DNA of 64,000 bases, from contig CAJJBI010000005.1 of the NCBI GenBank assembly GCA_905182465.1, positions 227,917 to 291,916 on the forward strand, given 5' to 3'. The translations under genes were made by a program, and so were the position numbers. The notes below the pieces were generated by a model. That model was given only the letters and a program-made list of their open reading frames with translations. It did no database searches and was not told the origin of the DNA. Below are positions 1 through 9,943 of the stretch, one piece after another; position 1 is the stretch's first letter; every line of letters starts with the position of its first letter. The stretch is from Opitutaceae bacterium BACL24 MAG-120322-bin51 (GTDB lineage: Bacteria; Verrucomicrobiota; Verrucomicrobiia; Opitutales; Coraliomargaritaceae).

Positions 1-237
1 GGGCTCGACGATGTCAATGAGGCGTTTGTGCGTGCGAACCTCGAACTGATCCATTGACTTTTTGTTAACGTGGACGGAACGATTCACGGTGAACTTCTCG
101 ATCTTCGTCGGAAGCGGGACGGGCCCAGTAACGCGAGCGCCGGAGCGTTTTGCTGTCTCGACAATGTCCGCTGCGGACTGGTCGATAACGCGATAATCAA
201 AGCCTTTTAGGCGGATACGGATACGTGGTGTGCTCAT
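1..237 (-). CDS. rpsJ: 30S ribosomal protein S10 (partial)
   Basis: Reading the minus strand from the ATG at 235-237 gives [19 protein letters not shown], followed by the S10 segments [19 protein letters not shown] and [18 protein letters not shown]. This is the N-terminal 79 codons of uS10, a 30S head protein that also serves in NusB/NusG antitermination. The gene runs off the left edge. It lies 116 bases downstream of fusA on the same strand, so the str and S10 ribosomal operons appear joined here without the tuf gene that commonly separates them. Confidence 0.95.
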   Translation of the reverse strand, partial: MSTPRIRIRLKGFDYRVIDQSAADIVETAKRSGARVTGPVPLPTKIEKFTVNRSVHVNKKSMDQFEVRTHKRLIDIVEP

Positions 238-353
238 AGTTTATGTGTTTGGTTGATTGTTGTTGGTTGAAAGTTGTTGGTTGGTCGATGCGAAAGGGAG
301 AGAACAATTAAGTTTAAGAGTTTATTTTATAAGCTCTGTCTTATGTGCTCTTA

Positions 354-2504
354 TTAGTAGCGACCTCTCGTAGAGGTTTCTAGGATGGTATTGAGGACGA
401 TTTGCGGGACTGGCTCGAAGGATTCGGGCTCCATACTATAGGAAGCACGACCTTTGCTGAGTGAGCGAACGATGGTGGCGTAGCCGAACATTTCTTGCAG
501 GGGCACCATCGCAGAAATTGAGACAAAGGCGGTCTTACCAGTGACGTTTTGGATCTGGCCGCGGCGGCGATTGAGGTCGCCCATGATGTCGCCTTGATAT
601 TCGTCGGGCGTTTCGACTTCGACTTTCATCATGGGCTCAAGCAGTTGTGGGCTGGCTTTTTCCATGGCGTCTCGGAAAGCGAAGATGCCGGCCATCTTGA
701 AGGACATTTCAGAGGAATCCACATCGTGGAAAGAACCGTCGAAAAGGGTAACTTTAAAATCAACCACGGGGTAGCCGCAAACAGCACCGTTGTTGGCAGC
801 TTCACGGATGCCTTCAAGGGTGGGCTGGATGAATTCTTTTGGGATAACACCACCGACTGTCTTGTCGACGATTTCGATGCCTGTGCCACGCTCGAGAGGC
901 TCGAGCTTGATGCGGGCGTGGCCGTATTGACCGCTGCCACCAGTTTGGCGAACGAATTTACCCTCCCCTTCGGAATTGGTAGACACAGTTTCGCGGTAAG
1001 CGATCTGTGGGCGACCGGCTTCCGCGCCGACTTTGAACTCACGGAAGAGGCGGTCTTTAATGATTTCGAGGTGCAACTCACCCATGCCAGCAATGATTGT
1101 TTGCCCAGTCTCTTCGTCGGAACTGACGACGAAGGTAGGATCCTCTTCGGAGAGGCGCTGCAGACCAGTCGCCATTTTTTCTTGGTCGGCGGTGGTCTTG
1201 GGCTCGATCGACATCGAGATAACTGGCTCGGGGAATGTGGGTGGTTCCAAGCGAACATCGAAGCCCTTGGTGCAAAGTGTGTCGCCGGTGACAACATCGC
1301 GCGCGCCAACGATGGCGCAGATGTCACCCGAATAAGCGACGTCGATGTCTTCGCGGGAGTCGGCCTTCATGATGAGAAGACGAGAAATGCGCTCGGTCTT
1401 GCCTGTGCGTGGGTTGTAAAGTGCGCTTCCTTTGGCAAGGCTGCCCGAGTAAACACGCACAAAGACGAGCTTACCAACGTAGCCGTCGTTCATAAGTTTG
1501 AAGGCGAGGCCTGCGAACTTACCGTTGTCGTCAGGGGAGACTTCAACATCACGGCCTTGCTCGGTCTCGCCCTTCATCGGCGGTAGATCGAGCGGGCATG
1601 GAAGGTAGTTGACCACGGATTCGAGGACGGCTTGCACGCCCTTGTTCTTGAAGGCACTACCCGGAATAACGCCACAGAAGCCTAGGGAAATAGTCGCCTC
1701 ACGGATGGCGGCGCGGATGTCGTCGGCTGTCAGTTCTTCGCCTTCGAGGTATTTCTCAGCCAATGCTTCATCAAAGTCGGCAAGGGCTTCGATTAGCTTT
1801 TCGCGATACTCGGCAGCTTGATCGACTAAGTCAGCGGGGATGGCCTGCGTCTCGAAGGTCATGCCGCTGGAGTCGGCCGTATCGTAGACCCGGGCTTCCA
1901 TCGTCGTCAGGTCGATGAGGCCGATAAAATCTTCTTCAGAACCGATGGGCAAAAAGATGGGGTGCGCATTCGCACCGAGGCGCTCGCGCATCGACTCAAT
2001 GGCGGCAAAATAATCCGCACCAACGCGATCCATCTTGTTAACAAAAGCGATGCGCGGGACATTGTATTTCGTCATTTGCCGCCAAACCGTCTCAGACTGT
2101 GGCTGCACACCAGCGACGGCGCAAAAAACACCGATGGTGCCATCTAAGACACGAAGCGAGCGTTCTACTTCGGCGGTAAAATCGACATGGCCTGGGGTGT
2201 CGATGATATTGATCTGGTTACAAATCTCGGCGTAAGGACCATCTTGATTTGTCCAGTTGCAGGAGATCGCAGCGGAGGTGATAGTGATACCACGCTCGCG
2301 CTCTTGATCCATCCAGTCAGTGACTGCGCTACCTTCGTGGACCTCGCCCATCTTGTGGACGACACCTGCATAAAATAGAATTCTTTCCGTCGTTGTCGTC
2401 TTTCCCGCGTCGATGTGTGCAGCTATGCCGATATTTCGCGTATGCTCCAAGGGGAACTTACGCTTCGGTGAGTTAGCTGACGCAATACTATGAATAGCGG
2501 ACAT
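354..2504 (-). CDS. fusA: Elongation factor G
   Basis: 716 residues, close to the usual length for EF-G, the GTPase that drives ribosomal translocation. The G1 motif AHIDAGKT is at about residues 29-36, the switch II motif DTPGH near 100 and NKMD near 155; the C-terminal domains end in the EF-G signature GRASYSMEPESFEPVP. The start ATG at 2502-2504 lies 66 bases past rpsG, and the order rpsL-rpsG-fusA is the classic str operon. A 345-codon open frame on the opposite strand (549-1586) is a codon-bias shadow. Confidence 0.98.
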   Translation of the reverse strand: MSAIHSIASANSPKRKFPLEHTRNIGIAAHIDAGKTTTTERILFYAGVVHKMGEVHEGSAVTDWMDQERERGITITSAAISCNWTNQDGPYAEICNQINIIDTPGHVDFTAEVERSLRVLDGTIGVFCAVAGVQPQSETVWRQMTKYNVPRIAFVNKMDRVGADYFAAIESMRERLGANAHPIFLPIGSEEDFIGLIDLTTMEARVYDTADSSGMTFETQAIPADLVDQAAEYREKLIEALADFDEALAEKYLEGEELTADDIRAAIREATISLGFCGVIPGSAFKNKGVQAVLESVVNYLPCPLDLPPMKGETEQGRDVEVSPDDNGKFAGLAFKLMNDGYVGKLVFVRVYSGSLAKGSALYNPRTGKTERISRLLIMKADSREDIDVAYSGDICAIVGARDVVTGDTLCTKGFDVRLEPPTFPEPVISMSIEPKTTADQEKMATGLQRLSEEDPTFVVSSDEETGQTIIAGMGELHLEIIKDRLFREFKVGAEAGRPQIAYRETVSTNSEGEGKFVRQTGGSGQYGHARIKLEPLERGTGIEIVDKTVGGVIPKEFIQPTLEGIREAANNGAVCGYPVVDFKVTLFDGSFHDVDSSEMSFKMAGIFAFRDAMEKASPQLLEPMMKVEVETPDEYQGDIMGDLNRRRGQIQNVTGKTAFVSISAMVPLQEMFGYATIVRSLSKGRASYSMEPESFEPVPQIVLNTILETSTRGRY

Positions 2505-2570
2505 AAAAGAGATACGACTGGAAAAGAACGAGGGGCGGCGCGTCCGAGGACTGCCAGTGCAAGTAAGAAA

Positions 2571-3044
2571 TTACCAGCGTAGGTGTGCGAAAGCACGGTT
2601 GGCTTGAGCCATGCGGTGAACTTCTTCTTTTTTCTTCACAACTCCACCTGTGTTGTTGTAGGCGTCGACGATTTCGTCGGCCAAGGCTTCGTTCATAGGA
2701 ACACCCTTGCGACTGCGCGCGGCGTTGACCATCCAGCGGAAAGCAAGGGCTTGCTGGCGTTCGAAAGAAATTTCTACGGGCACCTGATAAGTGGCACCAC
2801 CGACACGGCGGCTCTTCACTTCAAGCTTTGGGCGCGAGTTTTCAAGCGCTCCTGTGATGAGGTCGACCGGGTCGCCCTTTTCGAGCTTTTCGCTCACGCG
2901 CTCGAACGCAGTATAAACGATCTTCTGAGCCACGGTGCGCTTACCGCGTTCCATGATCATGTTTACAAGATTGGCGACCAGAGTGCTGTTGAAGCGAGGA
3001 TCTGGGATGAGAGGACGTTTAACAGCTTGGCGGCGACGTGACAT
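2571..3044 (-). CDS. rpsG: 30S ribosomal protein S7
   Basis: 157 residues, normal for uS7, the 30S head assembly protein that contacts 16S rRNA and the E-site tRNA. It begins MSRRRQAVKRPLIPDPRF and contains the conserved KGDPVDLITGALENSRPKLE and GGATYQVPVEI stretches. It lies 45 bases after rpsL and before fusA in the str operon. In many bacteria S7 autoregulates this operon; I did not identify the binding site here. Confidence 0.97.
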   Translation of the reverse strand: MSRRRQAVKRPLIPDPRFNSTLVANLVNMIMERGKRTVAQKIVYTAFERVSEKLEKGDPVDLITGALENSRPKLEVKSRRVGGATYQVPVEISFERQQALAFRWMVNAARSRKGVPMNEALADEIVDAYNNTGGVVKKKEEVHRMAQANRAFAHLRW

Positions 3045-3089
3045 AGTAGGTAAAAATTAAAAATTTGAAATGATGAACAATTCGTTCGC

Positions 3090-3470
3090 TTAAGAAGCGT
3101 CCTTAGGACGTTTCACGCCATATTTTGAGCGGCTACGGCGACGTTTCTCAACACCCACGCAGTCAAGTGTGCCACGAACGATGTGGTAACGAACACCAGG
3201 AAGGTCTTTGACGCGACCACCACGCACGAGCACAATACTGTGTTCTTGGAGGTTGTGGCCTTCATCAGGGATGTAAGCGATGATTTCGTGCCCATTAGTC
3301 AGACGCACTTTGGCCACCTTACGGATAGCAGAGTTTGGCTTTTTAGGAGTGCGAGTCATGACTTGAACACAGACACCACGACGGAACGGGTTCTTGTCCA
3401 AGTGACGAGACTTTGATTTTACCTTTTGAACAACACGAGGGTTGCGGACTAGTTGGTTAATTGTTGGCAT
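3090..3470 (-). CDS. rpsL: 30S ribosomal protein S12
   Basis: 126 residues starting [20 protein letters not shown]. uS12 lies at the decoding centre. The streptomycin-determinant loop [11 protein letters not shown] is intact with the wild-type lysine, and the second loop [13 protein letters not shown], where an aspartate is methylthiolated in many bacteria, is also present. It is the first gene of the leftward str operon, so the promoter should lie in 3471-3699, divergent from the nucleoside transporter. Confidence 0.97.
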   Translation of the reverse strand: MPTINQLVRNPRVVQKVKSKSRHLDKNPFRRGVCVQVMTRTPKKPNSAIRKVAKVRLTNGHEIIAYIPDEGHNLQEHSIVLVRGGRVKDLPGVRYHIVRGTLDCVGVEKRRRSRSKYGVKRPKDAS

Positions 3471-3699
3471 TAAGAAATGATCGCTAGAATTAGAGAAAGA
3501 CGGAGAAAGTAGCGGGTCGCCTTACCCGTGCAAGTACCTTTTTGCATTTTTTTCAGGGGGTCCGGAACAAGCGGATCAGTATTATTCATGCGGGCTACGG
3601 GGCGATCAACACCCAAGTTGCCCTCTCTTTTTACAGGCTAGCTACTGAGGGCAGATCGGAAGGCTTGCAAATGAAACCTACCCCTTTAATCTCACAAAT

Positions 3700-4911
3700 A
3701 TGTTAACAAGTCTACTCGGTTACTGCGCCCTAATCACGATCGCCTGGTTATTGTCTAGTTCGAGAAAAAACATCAACTGGCGCACGGTGATTGGGGCGAT
3801 CGGAATCCAGTTTGGCTTCGGGCTGCTAGTACTCTACGTCCCGATTGGTAAGATGGCCCTGGAGAAACTCTCCGTAATTGTTAGCACTGTGATTGCCTAC
3901 GGAGACGATGGAATCGCTTTTGTATTTGGAGGACTTAGTGATCCATCTGCGAGCCTCGGCTTCGTCTTCGCATTTAAAGTGCTCCCGGTAATTATCTTTT
4001 TCTCCTCACTAATTTCCGTGCTCTACTATATAAAAGTAATGCCATTTATCGTGCAGATCATCGGCGGTGGCATCCGTAAACTTTTGGGCACAAGCCGTGC
4101 AGAATCGCTCAGCGCCACCGCCAATATCTTTGTTGGGCAAACAGAGGCGCCACTTGCAATTAAGCCCTATCTCGGGCGGATGACACAGTCGGAATTTTTT
4201 GCTGTCATGGTCGGTGGGCTGGCTTCGATTGCGGGCAGCGTACTAGCCGGTTATGCCGCGATGGGGATCGACTTGCGTTTTTTGCTGGCGGCCTGCTTCA
4301 TGGCCGCACCTGCCGGACTACTTTTTGCCAAACTTCTGATCCCTGAAACCGAGACCACTGATAATAGCGAACTGGAAGAAGATCCTGCTGACAAACCAGC
4401 AAACATTTTTGATGCAGCCGCTGGCGGGGCCTCTGACGGGCTCAAATTGGCGCTTAATGTGGGCGCCATGCTCCTCGCCTTTATCGGTTTAATCGCCCTG
4501 CTCAACGGCCTGTTTGGATTAATCGGCGGACTCTTCGACTACGATAATTTAACGCTACAACTGCTCCTGGGTTGGATGTTCAGCCCGATCGCATGGTTGC
4601 TCGGCATCCCTTGGGAAAATGCCGTGACGGGCGGATCTTTCATTGGTCAAAAACTGGTGGTCAATGAATTCGTCGCCTTCGTTGAATTCGGTCTGATCCA
4701 AGAGACGTTCAGCACTCGCTCGCAGGCAATCATCACATTCGCACTCTGCGGATTTGCCAATTTCTCTTCGATCGCGATTTTACTCGGCGGCTTAGGTAGC
4801 CTCGTTCCAAGTCGCCGACAAGAAATCGCAAGGCTTGGTCTCAAGGCGGTGCTAGCGGGGACCCTCGCAAATCTGTCCAGTGCCGCTATCGCCGGCATCC
4901 TGATACAATAG
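3700..4911 (+). CDS. nupC: Concentrative nucleoside transporter (NupC/CNT family)
   Basis: 403 residues, the usual size for bacterial CNT transporters, which import nucleosides with a proton or sodium gradient. Hydrophobic segments cover nearly the whole length; the gate-type region [30 protein letters not shown] (given in part: [13 protein letters not shown]) carries the glutamate-containing substrate motif, and [17 protein letters not shown] near residue 310 matches the second conserved CNT motif. Substrate range (purine or pyrimidine) cannot be told. It is divergent from rpsL and 52 bases upstream of folD. Confidence 0.9.
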   Translation: MLTSLLGYCALITIAWLLSSSRKNINWRTVIGAIGIQFGFGLLVLYVPIGKMALEKLSVIVSTVIAYGDDGIAFVFGGLSDPSASLGFVFAFKVLPVIIFFSSLISVLYYIKVMPFIVQIIGGGIRKLLGTSRAESLSATANIFVGQTEAPLAIKPYLGRMTQSEFFAVMVGGLASIAGSVLAGYAAMGIDLRFLLAACFMAAPAGLLFAKLLIPETETTDNSELEEDPADKPANIFDAAAGGASDGLKLALNVGAMLLAFIGLIALLNGLFGLIGGLFDYDNLTLQLLLGWMFSPIAWLLGIPWENAVTGGSFIGQKLVVNEFVAFVEFGLIQETFSTRSQAIITFALCGFANFSSIAILLGGLGSLVPSRRQEIARLGLKAVLAGTLANLSSAAIAGILIQ

Positions 4912-4955
4912 GCGCCGAAATTAAACCGAAGAAAGAATTCTAGAGTTGCCAAATT

Positions 4956-4961
4956 AGGAGG
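4956..4961 (+). promoter_or_regulatory. Shine-Dalgarno of folD, favouring a TTG start at 4970
   Basis: AGGAGG lies 8 bases before TTG at 4970-4972, an optimal spacing. It is only 2 bases before the upstream TTG at 4964 and 20 bases before the first ATG at 4982. The spacing argues for the TTG at 4970. Confidence 0.6.
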
Positions 4962-4969
4962 GCTTGGCG

Positions 4970-5857
4970 TTGTTTGAGGACATGAAACTCATCGACGGCA
5001 ACGCTATCGCAGAATCCATAATTGAAGAACTCGCCGTAGAGGTCGGGCAGCTCTCAGGAAAGAAGCCCGTCGTGGCCTTTATTCGTGTGGGCGACGATCC
5101 CGCATCCGTCTCTTATGTCCGCAAAAAGGAAAAGACGGCTGAACGGATCGGCATCGAAAGCCGCCTTTATTTGTTAGCTGAAGATGTGAGCAAAGAAGAG
5201 CTCTTTGCCCAAATTGACGCGCTTAATGCCGACGACAACGTGAACGGCATCCTGATCCAAGCGCCGCTGCCCAAGCACATCGACGAAACGGAGACCTTCA
5301 ACCGTGTGCTGCCCGGTAAGGACGTCGATGGCTTCAACACTTTAAACATCGGCAAGCTTTGCCAAGAGGACAAGGACGGCTTCGTGGCTTGCACGCCAGC
5401 AGGTATTGTCGAACTGATTGAACGAAGCGGGATAGAGACCGAGGGCAAACACGTCGTGGTGCTCGGTCGTAGCCAGATCGTAGGTAAACCCGCCGCACTG
5501 CTCATGATGCGCAAGGCACTCCCTGGCAATGCGACCGTGACGGTTTGCCACTCGCGCACTACCAATCTATCCAGCATTACTCGACAAGCCGATGTGCTCA
5601 TCGCCGCGATCGGTCGTGCCAATTTTGTGACGGGCGACATGGTCAAAGAGGGCGTCGCCGTAATCGATGTGGGCATCAATCGCGTCGAAGACGCTACTAA
5701 AAAACGCGGCTACCGCCTAGTCGGTGATGTCGAGTTCGAAGCAGTCGCAGCGAAATCTTCCCACATCACACCCGTGCCCGGCGGAGTCGGTCCGATGACG
5801 GTCGCGATGCTCATGCACAATACACTACGTGCCTTCAAAGTCGCCCAAGCCACATGA
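4970..5857 (+). CDS. folD: Bifunctional methylenetetrahydrofolate dehydrogenase/cyclohydrolase
   Basis: About 295 residues. FolD interconverts methylene-, methenyl- and 10-formyl-tetrahydrofolate in one-carbon metabolism. Visible family motifs are [16 protein letters not shown] with the catalytic lysine, [27 protein letters not shown], the NADP-binding [15 protein letters not shown] and the terminal [18 protein letters not shown]. The frame is open from a TTG at 4964, but the AGGAGG at 4956-4961 supports the TTG at 4970. The stop overlaps the next ATG (ATGA), suggesting translational coupling to the RDD gene. Confidence 0.95.
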   Translation: MFEDMKLIDGNAIAESIIEELAVEVGQLSGKKPVVAFIRVGDDPASVSYVRKKEKTAERIGIESRLYLLAEDVSKEELFAQIDALNADDNVNGILIQAPLPKHIDETETFNRVLPGKDVDGFNTLNIGKLCQEDKDGFVACTPAGIVELIERSGIETEGKHVVVLGRSQIVGKPAALLMMRKALPGNATVTVCHSRTTNLSSITRQADVLIAAIGRANFVTGDMVKEGVAVIDVGINRVEDATKKRGYRLVGDVEFEAVAAKSSHITPVPGGVGPMTVAMLMHNTLRAFKVAQAT

Positions 5858-6519
5858 GTTCTGAGCCCAACCCTTCCAGCGATCTGGGCAAACGCCCGGA
5901 CGAAGGCCCGCAGCAGGTAAGGCCCAGCGCGGGCAACCTGCTCGACTCCGTCTTTCGTAAGGATGGTCCCATGCCCCCCGCGAGCATCGGCCTACGCGGC
6001 TTAGCATTCTTCCTCGACTTCATCCTCATCTCAGCCGTCGCATCGATCATTATTTGGAAGATCGCCCTTCCTCAGTCGCATCCCGCCGCATTCACTGAGC
6101 TGACGGAGTGGACACAAGCAGTCGGCACCTGGTGGGGCGACCGAGCCACTGCAGTTGATGCGCCCCTTCCTGAGCCAAGTAAAAACCTCGCCGAAGCCCT
6201 CATCATCGCCAACGAGCTACAAATGCTCTGCTTCTGGCTCTACTTCGCCCTAGGCGAGGCCTTTTTTGCGGGTAGCTCTCTGGGCAAACGCATTTGCCGC
6301 ATTCGCAGCGTAAGCACAGTTACCCTCGACAAGCCCCCAATCATGGCAGGCATCATACGGGGTGGCTTGAAAACGCTCACAATCTATTTCTTTTTTCCCA
6401 TCGGGATGATCGCCACACTGGTCACGCTATTTTTTAACAAACGCCGCCAGATGGGACACGACATGATGAGCCGCACTGCCGTGATTGATGAGAAATTGGT
6501 TAATAACAGCAAAAGCTGA
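5854..6519 (+). CDS. RDD family membrane protein
   Basis: 221 residues with a hydrophilic, proline-rich N-terminus (about 45 residues) and then membrane segments at roughly 48-72, 115-135 and 165-190. [19 protein letters not shown] is the Arg...Asp pattern of the RDD domain, and [11 protein letters not shown] and [15 protein letters not shown] complete the family signature. Function is unknown for most members. The start overlaps the folD stop by the ATGA junction, so the two are probably co-translated. Confidence 0.8.
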   Translation: MSSEPNPSSDLGKRPDEGPQQVRPSAGNLLDSVFRKDGPMPPASIGLRGLAFFLDFILISAVASIIIWKIALPQSHPAAFTELTEWTQAVGTWWGDRATAVDAPLPEPSKNLAEALIIANELQMLCFWLYFALGEAFFAGSSLGKRICRIRSVSTVTLDKPPIMAGIIRGGLKTLTIYFFFPIGMIATLVTLFFNKRRQMGHDMMSRTAVIDEKLVNNSKS

Positions 6520-6651
6520 CCTTAATTAATCACACTGAAGGAAACACGTGTTTTCTGTTTTGCCAAAATTAGAATCTTAGGTCACTCTAGATAATCTTCT
6601 TAGAAAACACTGCTTAAATCAGAAAACATTTCAGCACGAGCCGCGCCCATT

Positions 6652-7764
6652 TTGAGCAAAAAAAAAGAGCCTAGAATACTCGTTGTCGACGACCACCCGA
6701 TCAACGTCAAGCTGCTTCAAGTAAAACTTGAGCGCCAAGGAATGGACGTCAGTGTGGCTTACAATGGCCGCGAGTGCTTAGACATCGTAGAGGAGGCAAA
6801 TCCTGACCTCATTTTGCTCGACATCATGATGCCAGAGATGGACGGCATTGAGGTTTGTCAACGCCTCAAGTCGAACCCGGCGACCAAGACCATCCCCATC
6901 ATATTCGTTACAGCCAAAGTCTCGAAGGAAGGAAAGCTCGAAGGTCTCGATGCTGGAGCGGTCGACTACATTACCAAGCCCGTCGATCTCGACGAAACCC
7001 TCGCCCGTATACATACTCAACTGCGCTTGCAGGAAATGTTCCACGAAAACATACGCTTACAAGAGCGACTCGGTGACGCTCGCAAGGCCGCAGCCGTCGG
7101 TGCGATTACTAAGGGCATTACGCATAATTTGAACAACCTACTAGGCGTCGTCGTGGGTTATCTCGACCTGCTAAAAAACGGACACGACAGTCCCGACATG
7201 GTCAAACGCAGCGTCGGACTGATCGATAAGGCTATCACACGCATGGTCGACATCATCGGTCAGCTTGGCACAATCGCCAACAACGAACGCCATGAGCTAG
7301 CAGTGATCTCCGTGCCTGAGCTAATCGAGAGCAGTATCGTGCGCTTCAAAGAAGAATACAAAATCGATGCCGAAGTCCTCATCGACTCATCACTCGAAGC
7401 CAACATACGTATATCTGCTAACGCTGAAACCTTTGAGATCGTCCTTGGTAAGCTATTAATCAACGCATGGGAGAGCTATCATAAAGATACCCCGCAGGCC
7501 GATCGGACGATTTCGCTTCATGCTAGCGTCCAAGATAAAAGCGGTCCCGACATGCTTCAGTTAAAAGTCGCCGACAAGGGCGAGGGTATCGACCCCAAAG
7601 TTATCGATACACTCTTTGAACCATTCATTACGACCAAGACCGCAGTGGGTCGTGGCATGGGTTTAACCATAGCTCGTCATACCATCCGTAACCTCAAAGG
7701 AGACATTCATCTCAAAGCTAACGCCGAAAGTGGCGTCACCGCGACACTCACTTACCCACTTTGA
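6652..7764 (+). CDS. Response-regulator/histidine-kinase hybrid
   Basis: 370 residues with no membrane segment, so cytoplasmic. An N-terminal receiver domain (about 7-122) has the acidic pair D14/D15, phospho-acceptor D57 in LILLDIMMPEMDG, T87 and K109. It is followed by an H-box HNLNNLLGVVVGYLDLL with H158 and a HATPase domain with INAWESYH (N box), DKGEGID and GRGMGLTIARH (G boxes). A receiver placed before the kinase suggests that phosphorylation of D57 gates kinase output. No cognate regulator lies next to it. The start is TTG at 6652. Confidence 0.88.
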   Translation: MSKKKEPRILVVDDHPINVKLLQVKLERQGMDVSVAYNGRECLDIVEEANPDLILLDIMMPEMDGIEVCQRLKSNPATKTIPIIFVTAKVSKEGKLEGLDAGAVDYITKPVDLDETLARIHTQLRLQEMFHENIRLQERLGDARKAAAVGAITKGITHNLNNLLGVVVGYLDLLKNGHDSPDMVKRSVGLIDKAITRMVDIIGQLGTIANNERHELAVISVPELIESSIVRFKEEYKIDAEVLIDSSLEANIRISANAETFEIVLGKLLINAWESYHKDTPQADRTISLHASVQDKSGPDMLQLKVADKGEGIDPKVIDTLFEPFITTKTAVGRGMGLTIARHTIRNLKGDIHLKANAESGVTATLTYPL

Positions 7765-7833
7765 TTTATCAGGTCGTGGTGATTATCCTTAATCGTCACG
7801 ACCCAAGCCGTCCTCTCAAACCACACTGACAAC

Positions 7834-8640
7834 ATGCCCATAAGAATTACATTTATCGGCGCTGGCCGTATGGCCTCCGCCATCGTCCGAGGCCTCCTCG
7901 AAAAAGAGCACTACACTCCCGAAGAGATCGCCTGCACTTGCGGTGACGATCCCTCAGGTCCCGCACTTGCCAAGGCCACCGGTATCCAATTTTTGCCTGA
8001 CATTACCCCCGCGCTCCACGAGACCGAGACCGTAATACTAGCCTGCAAGCCGCAACAATTTGCCGAGATTAATGCTGAACTCGCTGAAGCCGCACGCGGC
8101 AAGCTCATTCTCTCCATTCTCGCAGGCACCCCACTCGCACGCCTCAGCGAAAAATTTGCCCACGCTCGCAACGTCGTGCGGACTATGCCCAACACTCCCG
8201 GCCAGATCGGTGCGGGTGTTACCGCATTCGCCCCACTGCGTGAACTTTCCGAAAAGGACGTTGAAATCGTAGAAAATACCCTCAGCTCCTTGGGTAATTT
8301 CCACGAAGTCGAAGAAGAAGACCTTGATGCTGTCACCGCACTCAGCGGCAGTGGCCCCGCCTACGTATTTGAATTTGCTGCCGCACTGCGCGAAGCTGGG
8401 GTTAATTGCGGCCTAGACGAAGGTCTTGCCGATGCACTCGCCGTCGACACGCTCCTCGGAGCCGCTATGCTCCTTGCCGAGAGCGAAGAAACCCCCGAAG
8501 CTCTGCGCGACGCCGTCACCTCCCCAGGAGGCACCACAGCAGCCGCACTCAAAGTCCTCGAAGAAGGCGACTTGCGTAGACTCGTCGATCAGGCACTCGC
8601 GGCCGCCAAAGCTCGGTCTATCGAGTTAGCTAGCGAGTAA
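7834..8640 (+). CDS. proC: Pyrroline-5-carboxylate reductase
   Basis: 268 residues, typical for ProC, which makes proline from pyrroline-5-carboxylate with NAD(P)H. The N-terminal Rossmann motif is FIGAGRMASAIVRGL; VVRTMPNTPGQIGAGVTAF and the C-terminal TALSGSGPAYVFEF followed by VTSPGGTTAAAL are the family signatures. It stands alone between the kinase hybrid and the glycosyltransferase, 70 bases before the latter. Confidence 0.96.
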   Translation: MPIRITFIGAGRMASAIVRGLLEKEHYTPEEIACTCGDDPSGPALAKATGIQFLPDITPALHETETVILACKPQQFAEINAELAEAARGKLILSILAGTPLARLSEKFAHARNVVRTMPNTPGQIGAGVTAFAPLRELSEKDVEIVENTLSSLGNFHEVEEEDLDAVTALSGSGPAYVFEFAAALREAGVNCGLDEGLADALAVDTLLGAAMLLAESEETPEALRDAVTSPGGTTAAALKVLEEGDLRRLVDQALAAAKARSIELASE

Positions 8641-8710
8641 GACAGGCGAAAATTGATCGTAGCCTGCTCGCACACTTGTCCGCCATCGCAAAAAGTCTCA
8701 AAAATCACCT

Positions 8711-9927
8711 ATGAATGCTCTCATCTACACAAACGAATACCCTCCTTGTAATTACGGTGGTGCCGGTGTGCACGTAGAGTATCTAACTCGCGAACTTTCC
8801 AAACTATCCGACGTCGACGTCGATGTCCGCGCTTTTGGCGATCAAAAGACCGAAAGTAATTACCCGCTTAAAGTTAAAGGCTACCCCATCGACACGGCCA
8901 GTTTCGATGCGCCCCAACATTTACACGCCATCTTTGGAAGCTCGCAACGCGCAATCAGCTACAATACAGATGGCAACGAGGCCGACGTCGTGCACTGCCA
9001 TACATGGTATACCCACCTCGCTGGTATCATGACCAAGATGAACTACGGCATCCCCCTCGTCATCACCGGCCACTCGCTCGAACCCCTTCGCCCATGGAAG
9101 CGTGAGCAACTACAAGGTGGTTACGATTTCAGCTCCTGGGTCGAAAAGTCTGCCCTCGAAATGGCCGATGCGGTAGTCGCTGTCTCTGAAGGCACGAAGG
9201 CCGACCTCTTAAAACACTTCAATGTCGCCCCCGAAAAGATTCACGTCATCTACAACGGCATCGATACCGAAGAATACAAGGCCGTCGATCCCACTCCAGC
9301 ACTGAACAAGTTCAACCTCCCAAAAGATAAACCCTTCGTCCTCTTTGTTGGCCGCATCACTCGCCAGAAAGGCATCATTCATCTTGTTGAGGCGATCAAG
9401 TACATGCACGAGGGCTATAATGTCGTTCTCTGTGCAGGGGCTCCCGACACCCAAGAGATCGGGGCTGAAATGAAAGCTGCAGTAGCTGAAGCCAGCAAAG
9501 AGCGCGACGGCATTTACTGGATCGACGAGATGGTCAACAAGACCGACATCATTCAACTTTATTCCGGCGCAGCCGTCTTCTGCTGCCCATCGATCTACGA
9601 GCCATTCGGCATCATTAACCTCGAGGCCATGGCCTGCGAGACCCCCGTTGTTGGCTCCATGGTCGGCGGCATCCCTGAAGTCGTTGTCCACGATGAGACA
9701 GGCTTCCTCGTCCCCGTATCGCTCAGCAAACAGAGAGCCCATTTGCCCCACTCCACCCAAGTACTTACGCCAAGGACCTCGCCCACCAAGTGAACCGACT
9801 GATGGAAGACCCCGAGAAACGGGAGCGCTTCGCCAAAGCCGGTCGCAAACGAGCGGTCGAGCGCTTCAGTTGGACAAGCATCGCCGAGCAAACAAGGGAT
9901 CTCTACGCCTCGCTGAAAAAATCTTAA
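8711..9927 (+). CDS. glgM: GT4 glycogen synthase / maltose-1-phosphate synthase, one frameshift
   Basis: The first frame (8711-9793) starts MNALIYTNEYPPCNYGGAGVH and holds the glycogen-synthase features VVHCHTWYTHLAG, FVGRITRQKGI, CCPSIYEPFGIINLEAMAC and GGIPEVV. It then leaves frame near the AAA run at 9728-9730. A different frame continues TESPFAPLHPSTYAKDL and ends with FSWTSIAEQTRDLY, stopping at 9927. Restoring one A joins them into about 405 residues, the length of the short GT4 type and not of the roughly 480-residue GT5 GlgA. With glgE 16 bases downstream, the likely role is building maltose-1-phosphate or glucan from ADP-glucose. GlgA is the alternative name. The break is probably a sequence error. 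Confidence 0.85.
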
Positions 9928-9943
9928 TTCTTAATTTAAAAAG

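Noticed and set aside
549..1586. 345-codon open frame on the plus strand
   Set aside because: It lies wholly antisense to fusA, whose protein is a full EF-G; the open frame follows from codon bias.
9595..9891. 98-codon minus-strand ORF
   Set aside because: Antisense to the C-terminal part of the GT4 synthase and without coding features.
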